64,000 nt of DNA from NCBI GenBank assembly GCA_017630395.1, contig JAGBVI010000064.1, forward strand, positions 92,023 through 156,022, given 5' to 3'. The DNA comes from Paludibacteraceae bacterium. Lineage in GTDB: Bacteria; Bacteroidota; Bacteroidia; Bacteroidales; Paludibacteraceae. Both the position numbers and the translations under genes were made by a program. Below, piece after piece: positions 1-8,666 of this stretch. Within the stretch, counting starts at the first letter, position 1; each line of letters begins with the position of its first letter. The notes beneath the pieces were generated by a model. That model was not told where the DNA came from, ran no database searches, and saw only the letters and a list, made by a program, of their open reading frames with translations.

Positions 1-2
1 TT

Positions 3-689
3 TTACTTATAATATCTTATACCATCTTTTTCAAATAGAAACTCAAGTGCTGTACTATGCCAAGAACCGCCATATTCACATGCTTCAAAGTATAAAGCCC
101 CTTGAGTTTCATCCTGTCCATTCAATACCATTTCCATAGCTTCATAAGATTTTTCATTAGGCTCTGCTCTATCATAATTACCATCTATAATAGGAGAAAA
201 TTGTGCTACGCCATCTGTTATCTGAAAGATAACTTCTTCAATAGAATTTGGAAACTTTTCACTCATAACTCTATTTATAATTACGTTTATTATAATTGCC
301 ATACTTTCAACGCTTTCACCACCAGCTTCTGCAATGGCTATCTTATGCAACATTAACGCTTCTCTTGAACCAAACTCTTCACTACCAATTAATATTTCAG
401 GTTGTAGCTGAGGCTCATTTTGAGTTGCAACTTCTTCTATTATCGTTGTAACTTCTTCTGTTGCCACTTCGGTAACTTCTTCTTCAAAACTTGTTTCATT
501 TGTTTCTATTTTATCTATTTGCACATCTGGTTCAGTCTTATGCGTTTTTGATGTATCAATTGTTATAGTAGATTCTGGATATTTTACTTCTGAAGATTCG
601 CTGTGACTACAAAGTGCAATCGATACCATAATTATAAACAATAATATTAAACACAAAGTTATCTTTAATTCCGTTATTTTTACTCTCAT
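3..689 (-). CDS. SleB/CwlJ-like cell wall hydrolase, membrane anchored
   Basis: 228 aa. An N-terminal hydrophobic segment (about residues 8-27) is followed by a Glu/Thr/Val-rich low-complexity linker (about 50-100) and a C-terminal Hydrolase_2 (SleB/CwlJ) domain from about residue 110. That domain shows the family pattern AIAEAGGES, then INVIINRV and later QFSP with the catalytic Glu in the AEAG segment. Such enzymes cleave peptidoglycan; the anchor or signal segment places it outside the membrane. It is the last gene of the leftward arm visible here, preceded by a 45-nt spacer. A lysis or cortex-lytic-like role is an inference; an early-region cell wall remodelling role is also possible. Confidence 0.8.
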   Translation of the reverse strand: MRVKITELKITLCLILLFIIMVSIALCSHSESSEVKYPESTITIDTSKTHKTEPDVQIDKIETNETSFEEEVTEVATEEVTTIIEEVATQNEPQLQPEILIGSEEFGSREALMLHKIAIAEAGGESVESMAIIINVIINRVMSEKFPNSIEEVIFQITDGVAQFSPIIDGNYDRAEPNEKSYEAMEMVLNGQDETQGALYFEACEYGGSWHSTALEFLFEKDGIRYYK

Positions 690-734
690 TATTTCTCCCT
701 TGGTCTTATAATGTTTTATTTTTATATAATTTTT

Positions 735-1100
735 TTAGTTGAAAACAGTTATTCGATAATGTATATTCTGAATATTTAAGATAAATTCAAAGAAGCCGTC
801 AGAACCTTCATAATAACATTCCTTGATTTCAGATAATAAGATATTCATAAAGTATGTATCATAACCATCAATACTCTTTTTTAAAACAAGTCTACTGCCA
901 CTATTTTTAACAAACATTTTCTTTTGGATTGTTCTTAATAGAAGCATGTGTGGGGTTGAAGAAGAAGTAAGAGGATTGGTCGGATAAACATCAATATGTA
1001 TTTCTTTTAACTTGATATCGTTCTTAAATACTTCATTTAATTTTGTATTGTTTTCATCTTTTACAAAGCCAAATTTCGTTAAAATGTCTTTAGTAACCAT
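735..1100 (-). CDS. Hypothetical protein
   Basis: 121 aa from the ATG at 1100 (MVTKDILTKFGF), preceded by AGAAGGG about 13 nt upstream. A longer reading from a GTG at 1175 would translate through a perfect inverted repeat, so the internal ATG is preferred. No recognised domain; mixed alpha/beta composition with a Tyr/Phe-rich C-terminus. Confidence 0.6.
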   Translation of the reverse strand: MVTKDILTKFGFVKDENNTKLNEVFKNDIKLKEIHIDVYPTNPLTSSSTPHMLLLRTIQKKMFVKNSGSRLVLKKSIDGYDTYFMNILLSEIKECYYEGSDGFFEFILNIQNIHYRITVFN

Positions 1101-1139
1101 ATTAATATCTATTCCCTTCTGATTATGTTGTGGCTCGTA

Positions 1140-1170
1140 GCCACGGAGTATATTATATGTACTCCGTGGC
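1140..1170. repeat. Perfect 11-bp inverted repeat in intergenic leader
   Basis: Arms GCCACGGAGTA (1140-1150) and TACTCCGTGGC (1160-1170) flank a 9-nt AT-only loop. It lies 40 nt upstream of the gene at 735-1100 and just downstream of a TATAAT-like box (1184-1189, minus strand). No U-run follows on either strand, so it is not a standard terminator. It could be a 5'-leader hairpin or an operator. Confidence 0.7.
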
Positions 1171-1254
1171 TTCACCTTATAAAATTATACTACTATAATT
1201 TTTAGAATTTTACAATACCCTATAGAACACTTGTTTGATGGTAATTTTATTCAA

Positions 1255-2202
1255 TCAAAAAGAGTCGAGATGCCCTTTTACAAGTTCTCTGAAATTTCCA
1301 ACTTCTATACTGCTATTACAACGAATTAATTCCTTCTGAATAATCAAATGAGCCATTTTATTCCGTGAATTATCAGTAAAGGCTTCTTCTAAAGATATAC
1401 TGTTCTTTTTTAACTCAACCTTAATTCTATGCATAATGCCAGATGTATAAAGCTGAAGAGGTAACAAGCTATGTTCAAGATACTCTTTCGCTATCTTCCT
1501 TAATTTTGAATAATAAGTAAAACGGTAGCTTCCATTAGAAGAGGTACTTCTGTGTTCAACTTTAAATACGCTATCATTGTACGCTCCACGCATTTCTACA
1601 TTACAAATTCCATATCTATTTGGGCGTTGCCACATAGTTATGTCTGCAAGTTTCTTCAAATCCATTGCAAGTCTTTCAGGTATTTTAATTTTATAAGTAT
1701 GATTATTATCTTCGTGCAAGGTTACTATACCACTATCATCGATATCTGATTTTCGCATATTTTTTATCACACTTAAGTCATCGGAATAAATTCCATTCCA
1801 AATACAACTAAACAATAATTCATAGTATAAAGAATTATATTCTTCATATGTAGCAATATCTTTGACAACTCTTTGATAGTCTTTTTCGGATATAAATTTC
1901 TTTTTGGCATTTGGTTTGCATTTCTTCCAAAGCAATTTCTTGTCCAAAGAACTAACTAATTGATATAAATTATCATTATTAACTATGTTTTGTTCTTGCA
2001 ACCATTTACTATAAGAACCTAAAACATAACAAACGGTTATTATTTCTTTTGGAGAATTTGGTTTCCTATCTAATATTAATTGCTCAAGTTTCATTAGATT
2101 ATAATTTTCAATATTATCATCAATATTTTTTAGGGCATATTTTGCAACCTTCTGACTGTTAGATGATTCGATTGAATTTATAAATCGCTCTATATTGGTC
2201 AC
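1255..2202 (-). CDS. Hypothetical protein, possible degenerate tyrosine-recombinase-like fold
   Basis: 315 aa, GTG start at 2202 preceded by AAGGGAAG. Helix-rich N-terminus (about 1-125) resembling a core-binding SAM-like domain, then an alpha/beta half. The order of elements recalls phage integrases, but I cannot find a convincing R...HxxR...Y catalytic set, so enzymatic function is not claimed. It has its own candidate promoter at 2239-2267. Confidence 0.5.
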   Translation of the reverse strand: MTNIERFINSIESSNSQKVAKYALKNIDDNIENYNLMKLEQLILDRKPNSPKEIITVCYVLGSYSKWLQEQNIVNNDNLYQLVSSLDKKLLWKKCKPNAKKKFISEKDYQRVVKDIATYEEYNSLYYELLFSCIWNGIYSDDLSVIKNMRKSDIDDSGIVTLHEDNNHTYKIKIPERLAMDLKKLADITMWQRPNRYGICNVEMRGAYNDSVFKVEHRSTSSNGSYRFTYYSKLRKIAKEYLEHSLLPLQLYTSGIMHRIKVELKKNSISLEEAFTDNSRNKMAHLIIQKELIRCNSSIEVGNFRELVKGHLDSF

Positions 2203-2238
2203 GACTTATCTTCCCTTCGTATTATATTCTTTTCTTTT

Positions 2239-2267
2239 ATAATACCACTTCTCGATAAACCAATCAA
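2239..2267 (-). promoter_or_regulatory. Sigma-A-like promoter
   Basis: Minus strand TTGATT (2262-2267), 17-bp spacer, TATTAT (2239-2244), 37 nt upstream of the GTG at 2202. It would drive the two or three leftmost genes separately from the NAD operon upstream. Confidence 0.55.
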
Positions 2268-2346
2268 CAATATAGACTTGTATGTTGTTTTATGTATATA
2301 TTTAGGAATTAGACAGTAAATAAAACTATGTTTTTAAGTGGTGAAT

Positions 2347-3075
2347 TTACGGCTGAAAACGTGGAATAGGCTGAAGCTTAAATAAGTTCTGATTATGAAG
2401 ACCATCAATCCTTACCTTTGTAGCTTCGTCTTCGCATATACCTGTACGAATATACTTATTCAACACTTCATAAGTAAAACCGAACCTATCTTCGTCTGTC
2501 TTACCACAAAGACCATCAGAAGGAACTTTATGTGTAAGTTCATAAGGAAGACCACAAGCGTCACCAACGGCAACTACTTCTTCGCTTGTAAGATTTGCAA
2601 GGGGGCAAAAATCACCAATATTGTCACCCCATCTGGTTGAGTAACCAATATAGCTTTCGGAAAGATTGTCTGTACAAGCAACACGACCATTAACAGACTG
2701 AGAAACTGCATAAAGAGTAGTCATACGAATACGAGGAGGAAGATTGATAGTAGTTTGATTTGTTGTTTCAATTCCAAGATAATGAAGTCTTCCTAGAATA
2801 TCACCAACGGCATGTCCTATATTAATAGTAAGCAAATCAATGTCAAGATGTTCTGCTACAGCCTGAACATCTGCTATGTCACTCTGCTCAACATTTGGCA
2901 TCGATACACCAATAACTCTATCCTTACCAAGAGCCTCTACACAAAGTGCAGCAACAACCGAACTATCCTTGCCACCAGAAATACCAATTACGGCATTGCA
3001 ACCCTTGCCATTCTCTTCGAACCAATCTCTAATCCACTGCACACAATCATTTTTAACTTTTACTGCATCAAACAT
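2347..3075 (-). CDS. nadE: NH3-dependent NAD+ synthetase
   Basis: 242 aa, usual length for the ammonia-dependent form without a glutaminase domain. It adenylates and amidates nicotinate adenine dinucleotide to NAD+. Visible: the PP-loop SGGKDSS (33-39), RIRMTTLYA (116-124), TDNLSE (135-140, the deamido-NAD/ATP site region) and KTDEDRFGFTYE (192-203). It follows the macro-domain gene with only 2 nt between them and belongs to the NAD+ salvage operon 2347-6356. High confidence in family. As the window also has NAMPT and NadR, NAD+ can be approached by more than one route. Confidence 0.95.
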   Translation of the reverse strand: MFDAVKVKNDCVQWIRDWFEENGKGCNAVIGISGGKDSSVVAALCVEALGKDRVIGVSMPNVEQSDIADVQAVAEHLDIDLLTINIGHAVGDILGRLHYLGIETTNQTTINLPPRIRMTTLYAVSQSVNGRVACTDNLSESYIGYSTRWGDNIGDFCPLANLTSEEVVAVGDACGLPYELTHKVPSDGLCGKTDEDRFGFTYEVLNKYIRTGICEDEATKVRIDGLHNQNLFKLQPIPRFQP

Positions 3076-3077
3076 AA

Positions 3078-3557
3078 TTAGCCTCCATTATATTCACAAA
3101 TCAACACTTCACAATCACTATCTGCAAAAACCTTTTCAATTATCTTGTAGACTATATTCCAGTCTCCGCCGCCACGATGACATCCCATAAGATAGGGAAT
3201 TGCAATTGTTTTATTTGAGTGTCGAAGTTCTACAGTACGAAGCGCATCTTTTAGCTTTTCATAACTAGTGTAACAATTACCATCATAGCCATACTTTTCT
3301 TGTCCAAACAGGTTTTCAATTACTCTGTTTTCATCTATATAAACAGGAAGTGCTACACCTAGCATAATTTCAGGTTTTGCTTTATGTTCTTCTATTACTC
3401 CGATACAAAAATCTCTATAAGTTCCATATACCCAAGGATATTTCTCTCTTACCTGCTTTGCAATACCGCTACCCATAACACCTTGACAGTTAACTTGGTG
3501 GCAAATAACATCGGCACCAGATTTAAAAATATCACATTTAATATGCTTAATCATCAA
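3078..3557 (-). CDS. Macro domain protein (ADP-ribose-1''-phosphate phosphatase-like)
   Basis: 159 aa single macro domain. Signature segments are ICHQVNCQGVMGSGIA (18-33), which forms the ADP-ribose binding loop, and AIPYLMGCHRGGGDW near residues 118-132. This type is closest to Poa1p/Appr-1''-p processing enzymes that dephosphorylate or hydrolyse ADP-ribose derivatives. It overlaps the NAMPT stop by 4 nt (translational coupling) and precedes nadE, so it likely recycles or clears ADP-ribose products in the same pathway. Confidence 0.88.
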   Translation of the reverse strand: MMIKHIKCDIFKSGADVICHQVNCQGVMGSGIAKQVREKYPWVYGTYRDFCIGVIEEHKAKPEIMLGVALPVYIDENRVIENLFGQEKYGYDGNCYTSYEKLKDALRTVELRHSNKTIAIPYLMGCHRGGGDWNIVYKIIEKVFADSDCEVLICEYNGG

Positions 3558-5041
3558 AAATTACCTCCGTGCAATCTATTTCTAATCTCTGCAAGAGACT
3601 GTTCTTTAATCAATATCCCATCTTTGAATACTGTTGTAAGAAGATTAAGTTCGTGATTATAAGCATCTTGCCAATTGTGCCCATCTATATATTTTATCTC
3701 GGTAGCCCAAGTTTTGGTAATCGTACCATATACAATACAACAACCTTTCTGAGACTTTTTAAAACCACCATCTTTAGGATTCTTAAAAATAGGAGTAGGC
3801 TTACCGTCAATCTCACAATAAGTAGCCTTGATGCAAGAACTGAAAGTATCTCTAGTGAAAGGTTTCAAAACACCATCTTCTTCAACACACTGAAATGAGA
3901 ACGAACCAACACCAAGAGCAACATTAGAACAAGCAAATCCATTCTCCATAAGAATCTGATAAATCTGTTCGCAACGCTGAATGGTAATACTATCTCCATA
4001 AATTGCCTTTACATGAGGGTCAAGCACCTTATAACCTTTGCTGTTAACAGTGCCACCAAAGATGTCCCAAAGCTTAAATACTGTCTTGGTTACGACTTCA
4101 ACACAATCACCAGAATCTCCACGCATAAGCATACAACCATTGTGTGCAAGGGTTTCATTCTTAAGTTTTGGAAGAATATTGTCAATCACATTCCAATAAT
4201 CATAAGAATCGAGTACGGCAGAAAAGCTTGTATTAGGATAAATTTCTGTAAGCAATCTTCTAAGAAGAGTCTCTTCATCACCATCAACAGCATAGTTACT
4301 ACACATTACGGAGTGCTCGGTAGAAGGTGAACCAAAAGCTACAGGTTCTTTTGTACAATCACAATTGTAATAAGCCTCAAGATAAGGAATAGTAGGGACA
4401 GTTGCAGTAAGCAAGAATGACAGACACCATCCAGCACCTGCCTTTTCAGCAGACTGAAGACATTCTTCTCCTCTGAAATCAAATGCACCAAGTGCTTTTG
4501 CTCTCGGAATACTATCATCACAAGTAAGGTCGTAATACTTATTAACAATCTCTCTGTATGTATAACCTACCGTTGCAGCAAGCATAGGATGCCACATTTC
4601 AGCAGAAATAAGAGATTCAAGAGACTGAGGCAACCAAGCAAAGTCAGGATGAGTATTTGTAATACCAAACATCGGTACATGCATAGGTACAAGAGTACCT
4701 TCGGGAAGGGCAATAATTTCGATGGGAAGATAACCGAGCTGATGGAGCTTTTCAATCTTATCAATCTTGTAAGCATCCTTGCTAAGAGTAGCATCCATTA
4801 TTCTCTTGTATTCAGAAATAACCTCATCGAAGGGCTTGTTGAAAAACTCATCATTAAAGTAATCAATCAGATATGTCTTGATGAATCCCTGCAAACCAAA
4901 CATTACCACCTTGTCCCATCTCTTTACTCTACTCATGCGAGGAGTAAAATAAGATACAGACTTAGTAATATCTTTGGGAAGCATTTCGGCATGGACAGCC
5001 TTATAAAAATCAATTAGTAGCATAGGATTTGTTCTTTTCAT
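3554..5041 (-). CDS. nadV: Nicotinamide phosphoribosyltransferase (NAMPT/NadV)
   Basis: 495 aa, normal length for NAMPT. It converts nicotinamide plus PRPP to NMN. Visible family segments: MLLIDFYKAVH (7-17), SYFTPRMSR (29-37), AFDFRGEE near residue 187, a central FGSPSTEHSVM block, LMRGDSGDCVEVV and the C-terminal YGDSITIQR plus LGVGSFSFQ segments. Its ATG overlaps the prs stop as ATGA and its stop overlaps the macro gene, so it is the centre of a coupled operon that supplies its own PRPP synthase. Confidence 0.95.
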   Translation of the reverse strand: MKRTNPMLLIDFYKAVHAEMLPKDITKSVSYFTPRMSRVKRWDKVVMFGLQGFIKTYLIDYFNDEFFNKPFDEVISEYKRIMDATLSKDAYKIDKIEKLHQLGYLPIEIIALPEGTLVPMHVPMFGITNTHPDFAWLPQSLESLISAEMWHPMLAATVGYTYREIVNKYYDLTCDDSIPRAKALGAFDFRGEECLQSAEKAGAGWCLSFLLTATVPTIPYLEAYYNCDCTKEPVAFGSPSTEHSVMCSNYAVDGDEETLLRRLLTEIYPNTSFSAVLDSYDYWNVIDNILPKLKNETLAHNGCMLMRGDSGDCVEVVTKTVFKLWDIFGGTVNSKGYKVLDPHVKAIYGDSITIQRCEQIYQILMENGFACSNVALGVGSFSFQCVEEDGVLKPFTRDTFSSCIKATYCEIDGKPTPIFKNPKDGGFKKSQKGCCIVYGTITKTWATEIKYIDGHNWQDAYNHELNLLTTVFKDGILIKEQSLAEIRNRLHGGNF

Positions 5042-5844
5042 AATTCAAATACCTCAATCTTTTCATGTTCCTTTGTAAAAATGCTATTAGTTGTATAAAC
5101 CTTTTCAATCAAACCACTCGTAAGAAGTTCTCCTTCAAGAATTGTATTCTCACAATGGGTTATATAAAGATAAATGTTCTTAGCTCCAGCTTCTTTTAAC
5201 GCTTTAGCAGAATAATAAAAAGTACCACCACGAGAACAAATGTCATCAATAATTAAAACATCTCTATCTTTTACAACATCTTTATTCATTAATTCAAGAC
5301 CAAGAATCTTGCCTGTTTCCCAATCACGCTTTTTAATTCCAAAAGCATAAGCACCTTTTACATAATCTGTACCACGCTTCATTGCACCTTCGTCTGGATA
5401 AAAGGCAACTAGATTAGTATTATCTGGGATAGTTGCAATTGTCTTATTAATCATTTCTTGCGGATGTTTAACCTTGACATTATTAATAAGTGCCGTACAA
5501 ACATTGCTATGTGGGTCAAGAATTCTAACTTCGGTAAAATTTAGACTATTAATAACATCTGCGAAATGCTTCAAAGTAAAAAATTCATTAGAGTTTTTCA
5601 CTCTATCCATACGAGCGTGAGGACAATAAGGCATCTCAAGAATCATATCTTGTCTGTCGAAATGCTTACGAATACAGATTATAGTAAACAGTTCGGCATC
5701 GTTCTCATAATGCCAAGTAAGTATCTTTGCAGTTTGACCAAACTAGTCTAAACTAAAAATAGGCTCTGTATAGTCAGTTTCAATTCTCAAAGAGTTGTCT
5801 GGGAAATGAGCTTGTCTTACAAGTTTATCATTTATTCTAATCAT
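5038..5844 (-). CDS. prs: Ribose-phosphate pyrophosphokinase with an in-frame amber codon
   Basis: Reading from the ATG at 5844 (after GGAGAATAATT) gives a clear PRPP synthase N-terminus (HFPDNSLRIE, then LTWHYENDAEL, then MPYCPHARMDR). A single TAG at 5743-5745 (codon 34) interrupts it, and the frame then continues without a shift to the TGA at 5038. The PRPP-binding loop VLIIDDICSRGGT lies in the C-terminal half. The uninterrupted part from the ATG at 5646 is 202 aa and would lack the conserved N-terminal strands. The protein would be about 268 aa if the amber is read as sense. The role is PRPP supply for NAMPT. Alternatives: amber mutation (pseudogene), suppression, or sequencing error; the rest of the gene is intact. 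Confidence 0.85.
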
Positions 5845-5846
5845 AA

Positions 5847-6356
5847 TTATTCTCCAATTACATTAATCTGACACATCTTCATGGTTGTAAGTGCTGCCTT
5901 ATGACTCTCTGGAGTTACACCAGCACAACAGCTTGCATCAACTGTAATATTAATTTCGGGGAACTGAGCCTTAAGGATGAGTGCATTTGATACAACACAG
6001 ATATCAGTACAAAGACCTACAAGTTCTACCTCTTCGAACTTATATTTTGTCTTCCACAACGTTGTTCCGAAATTCAATTTGTTTTCATGAATACATCCCA
6101 TTGTATCTAATTCATCTGAAATCTCCCATCCGTGTGTATGCTTTATGCAATGCTTAACGGGAAGATGTTTACCTTCGTTGGTTTCAAGATAATCACCATA
6201 ATGGGTATCTCTCGTGAAAATAATTTCATCTCCACGAGTCTTATACTCTTCAATCTTCTTCTTTACATTTGGCACAATTGCCTGTGCCTCTTTAGTACCA
6301 AGAGCACCATCAATAAAATCGTTTTGCATGTCTACTACAATCAATGTTCTTTTCAT
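5847..6356 (-). CDS. pncA: Nicotinamidase (PncA-like isochorismatase-fold amidohydrolase)
   Basis: 169 aa. Catalytic triad candidates are Asp9 (VVDMQNDF), Lys93 (HENKLNFGT) and Cys120 (LCTDICVV); metal ligands sit in TRDTHYGDY (Asp50, His52). The LPVKHCIKHTHGWEI block is typical of nicotinamidases. It hydrolyses nicotinamide to nicotinate. First gene of the leftward NAD operon, directly below the promoter at 6432-6460; prs begins 2 nt after its stop. It could compete with NAMPT for nicotinamide unless host PncB returns nicotinate to the pathway that nadE completes. Confidence 0.88.
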   Translation of the reverse strand: MKRTLIVVDMQNDFIDGALGTKEAQAIVPNVKKKIEEYKTRGDEIIFTRDTHYGDYLETNEGKHLPVKHCIKHTHGWEISDELDTMGCIHENKLNFGTTLWKTKYKFEEVELVGLCTDICVVSNALILKAQFPEINITVDASCCAGVTPESHKAALTTMKMCQINVIGE

Positions 6357-6371
6357 TTCATTTTCTCCTTT

Positions 6372-6390
6372 GTTATACTAATAGTATAAC
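6372..6390. promoter_or_regulatory. Inverted repeat in NAD operon leader (operator or hairpin)
   Basis: GTTATACT (6372-6379) and AGTATAAC (6383-6390) separated by 3 nt, inside the predicted 5' leader between the promoter and pncA. A perfect 8-bp palindrome of this kind fits a dimeric repressor site; an mRNA hairpin is the alternative. Confidence 0.5.
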
Positions 6391-6431
6391 TTTAATTATT
6401 ATTTAAAGGCTTATTGAATTTTTCTGACGAT

Positions 6432-6460
6432 ATTATAACACAAATATTCTGAATTGTCAA
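6432..6460 (-). promoter_or_regulatory. Perfect sigma-A promoter of the NAD operon
   Basis: Minus strand TTGACA (6455-6460), 17 bp, TATAAT (6432-6437). Predicted transcription start near 6425, giving a leader of about 70 nt before pncA at 6356. Confidence 0.85.
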
Positions 6461-6491
6461 TACTTTTTTAAAAAATATTTATATTGAATAA

Positions 6492-6851
6492 TTAATTCGA
6501 AGCATAAATTGCAATTACTTTCTTCCAATAAGGTTCATACTTTTCTATTTCTCTCTTGATAGCTGCCTCATATTCCTCTTCGGATTTATCGTGATATTCG
6601 TCCCAAAGCCTATCGCCAACCAGCTCTTCAAATCTATCCCTATCTGTAAGCACAGTATCGTTATAATCATAAAAATCACAATCAAGAATTTCTTCTATAT
6701 AAAATGAAATTCTACTACAAAATGTCCATCCATAATCCCCAGAAGTAGAATCTTCATTTGCCAAAATCACCATTGGCAACTCTGGATTTTCAAGAATAAG
6801 TTTTTTCAATTCGTCAGTTTCTGTAGCTAAATAGTTTTTTAATATATTCAT
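6492..6851 (-). CDS. Hypothetical acidic protein
   Basis: 119 aa, strongly acidic, with Trp/Tyr-rich C-terminus. No recognised domain. Start preceded by AGAGGTAAAAT. Immediately upstream of the NAD operon promoter. Confidence 0.7.
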   Translation of the reverse strand: MNILKNYLATETDELKKLILENPELPMVILANEDSTSGDYGWTFCSRISFYIEEILDCDFYDYNDTVLTDRDRFEELVGDRLWDEYHDKSEEEYEAAIKREIEKYEPYWKKVIAIYASN

Positions 6852-6861
6852 ATTTTACCTC

Positions 6862-7026
6862 TTACTCGCATAAATCCTCGTACATATACTTATATTCAAG
6901 CAATTCTTCATATTCTTCTTTAGTTAAATAAACACTATCAATATCTTTGTAACTATCACAAATAGGCAATGGCGGAGCACATATAGCACACACTTCAACA
7001 TGAATACAATTTTCACAACTCTTCAT
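6862..7026 (-). CDS. Small Cys-rich protein
   Basis: 54 aa (starts MKSCENCIHVEVCAIC). CxxC pairs at residues 4-7 and 13-16 suggest a metal-binding knuckle; acidic C-terminus. RBS AAGAGGTGATTAA. Tightly packed between neighbours. Confidence 0.65.
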   Translation of the reverse strand: MKSCENCIHVEVCAICAPPLPICDSYKDIDSVYLTKEEYEELLEYKYMYEDLCE

Positions 7027-7030
7027 TTAA

Positions 7031-7141
7031 TCACCTCTTTAATGCATATGCAGTACAATGTCTAAGTTGACCATGCGACCAATTAGGATGTCTCTTTTGA
7101 AGTAGTCTATATACATATGCAAATCTGTTAAACTTCTTCAT
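7031..7141 (-). CDS. Small basic hypothetical protein
   Basis: 36 aa, rich in Arg/His/Tyr. Its ATG at 7141 overlaps the end of the gene at 7128-7493 by 14 nt and its stop sits 4 nt before the next start, the packing expected of a real operon gene. Confidence 0.5.
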   Translation of the reverse strand: MKKFNRFAYVYRLLQKRHPNWSHGQLRHCTAYALKR

Positions 7142-7493
7142 AGAAAGAATCCTTCAAGTCATTATAATAATCAGGAGCCTCGCTGCAATTATACCAACAG
7201 TATTCCACCAATCTCACCTTATCCATATCGATATCTGGAAAAATCTGTTCAAATACCTTTTTATACTTTTCTTTTTCATTCTCGGATAAGGCTCTGTTTT
7301 TACCCCAATCCCCATAACTGCAACCATAGTCGCTTTCTAAAACATAATCGATAAAATTTGAATCTGTTGGTGCTACTTGAAATGAGGGTAGCTCCTTATA
7401 AGTTGTAAACAAATTAGAATACTTCTCTTCTATTTTCCAAGGGTCTTCGTTTATAGGATATCTTAATACCTTTTCTCTACAATAATCACTCAT
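7128..7493 (-). CDS. Hypothetical protein
   Basis: 121 aa, acidic, Tyr-rich, no recognised domain. Preceded by the stereotyped spacer TTTTAAGAGGTAAAT. Confidence 0.7.
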   Translation of the reverse strand: MSDYCREKVLRYPINEDPWKIEEKYSNLFTTYKELPSFQVAPTDSNFIDYVLESDYGCSYGDWGKNRALSENEKEKYKKVFEQIFPDIDMDKVRLVEYCWYNCSEAPDYYNDLKDSFYEEV

Positions 7494-7520
7494 ATAAATT
7501 TACCTCTTAAAATTAAGTTT

Positions 7521-7802
7521 TTAATCGCTCAAATTCTCAAAGTCACTCAATTCTCTAAGTTCTTTATCTTCTTCGGTTTCTCTGTTGTCGATATAATATT
7601 CAATATCTTCTTTGCAATCTTCGCAATACTGCTTTTCAGCATTGAACAATGCCATTAAGTTTGTATTTGAATTTTGAATAGCCGTTGCTGTAGTAACAGA
7701 ATAATCGTTTTTCGGATTAATATCATTCCCATAAATTCTAATTGTATAATATGTAGTTCCTTTAATTTCTTCACCACATCTATCACAATGCATTTTAATC
7801 AT
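7521..7802 (-). CDS. Zinc-ribbon-like small protein
   Basis: 93 aa. N-terminal CDRCGEEI plus a distal CEDC (residues about 68-71) form a four-cysteine zinc ribbon; acidic tail. RBS GGGGGTAAATT. Function unknown. Confidence 0.7.
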   Translation of the reverse strand: MIKMHCDRCGEEIKGTTYYTIRIYGNDINPKNDYSVTTATAIQNSNTNLMALFNAEKQYCEDCKEDIEYYIDNRETEEDKELRELSDFENLSD

Positions 7803-7805
7803 AAT

Positions 7806-8066
7806 TTACCCCCTATTATTAATAAACGGTTTACAAACTTCGTCTATAATTTCTTGTGGTACTCCGCTATAATCATTCAACACAGACAAGTCCGCTCTTT
7901 TTCCACGAATATATTCTTTTTTGCCTATGTTGGAAAATCTTTCTATTATCTCATTAGTCTCATTTTCGAATCTACATTGAGCATCAAAACGCTCTTTTGT
8001 TTGAGTAGGTATTGAAGCGGCGAGTTTGTGCATCGTTTCCTTTAAATACTTGTCTTGTTTTGTCAT
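7806..8066 (-). CDS. Hypothetical protein
   Basis: 86 aa, mostly helical, mixed charge; no recognised domain. Three-nt gap to the zinc-ribbon gene downstream. Confidence 0.7.
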   Translation of the reverse strand: MTKQDKYLKETMHKLAASIPTQTKERFDAQCRFENETNEIIERFSNIGKKEYIRGKRADLSVLNDYSGVPQEIIDEVCKPFINNRG

Positions 8067-8069
8067 AAT

Positions 8070-8297
8070 TTATTCCTCATTATAATTTTCAACCTTAACG
8101 CCGAAACACCATTTCCACATTAGCTTCTGAAACCAATTAAAATGTTGGTCTACTAGCAAAGATGTTCTATAATACTTATCTCCTATCCAAAGAATACACT
8201 GAGGTGGAGGCGGTGGAGTTATTATACCACCAGAAACAAATGGGTCTCGGTCTATAATTTTGTCTATGTCTACATGTACGATATTATCTTCATTCAT
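8070..8297 (-). CDS. Hypothetical protein
   Basis: 75 aa with a central proline run (PPPPPQ, residues 28-33) and Trp-rich C-terminal half. No recognised domain. Confidence 0.65.
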   Translation of the reverse strand: MNEDNIVHVDIDKIIDRDPFVSGGIITPPPPPQCILWIGDKYYRTSLLVDQHFNWFQKLMWKWCFGVKVENYNEE

Positions 8298-8334
8298 ATA
8301 TATTACCTCTTAAAATATAATTTTTATTTCCTCT

Positions 8335-8655
8335 TTATTTAAATTCAACCAACTGTCCACACTTCCAACAATATTGCTTTCTATTGTCTCTGTCTTCATC
8401 TGCGTGATTATAATTAAGCATCTGACCACATCTAGGACAATAACCACACCACCAAACACTGTCATCGACATACCTTTCAATTTTTTTAATCGGCTGCGAA
8501 ATATCTTTTACTCCTACTTCCTTTTCTTCGTAAGCATCAAACCAACATTCATCCTTAAAATGATTATCTTCAAAATAACTTACTCGGTACATGCCACGCT
8601 CTCTATCGTAGTCAACAAACCAATCATCACTGTAACAAATTCTAATTAAAGCCAT
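8335..8655 (-). CDS. Zinc-ribbon protein
   Basis: 106 aa. C-terminal ribbon with CPRCGQML (about 73-80) and CWKCGQLV (about 96-103); the N-terminal half is Tyr/Asp-rich. The ribbon suggests nucleic acid or protein binding. Confidence 0.72.
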   Translation of the reverse strand: MALIRICYSDDWFVDYDRERGMYRVSYFEDNHFKDECWFDAYEEKEVGVKDISQPIKKIERYVDDSVWWCGYCPRCGQMLNYNHADEDRDNRKQYCWKCGQLVEFK

Positions 8656-8666
8656 ATCTTATATCC

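Noticed and set aside
1255-2202. Calling this gene an active integrase
   Set aside because: Fold order is suggestive but the catalytic Arg/His-x-x-Arg/Tyr set is not visible; left hypothetical.
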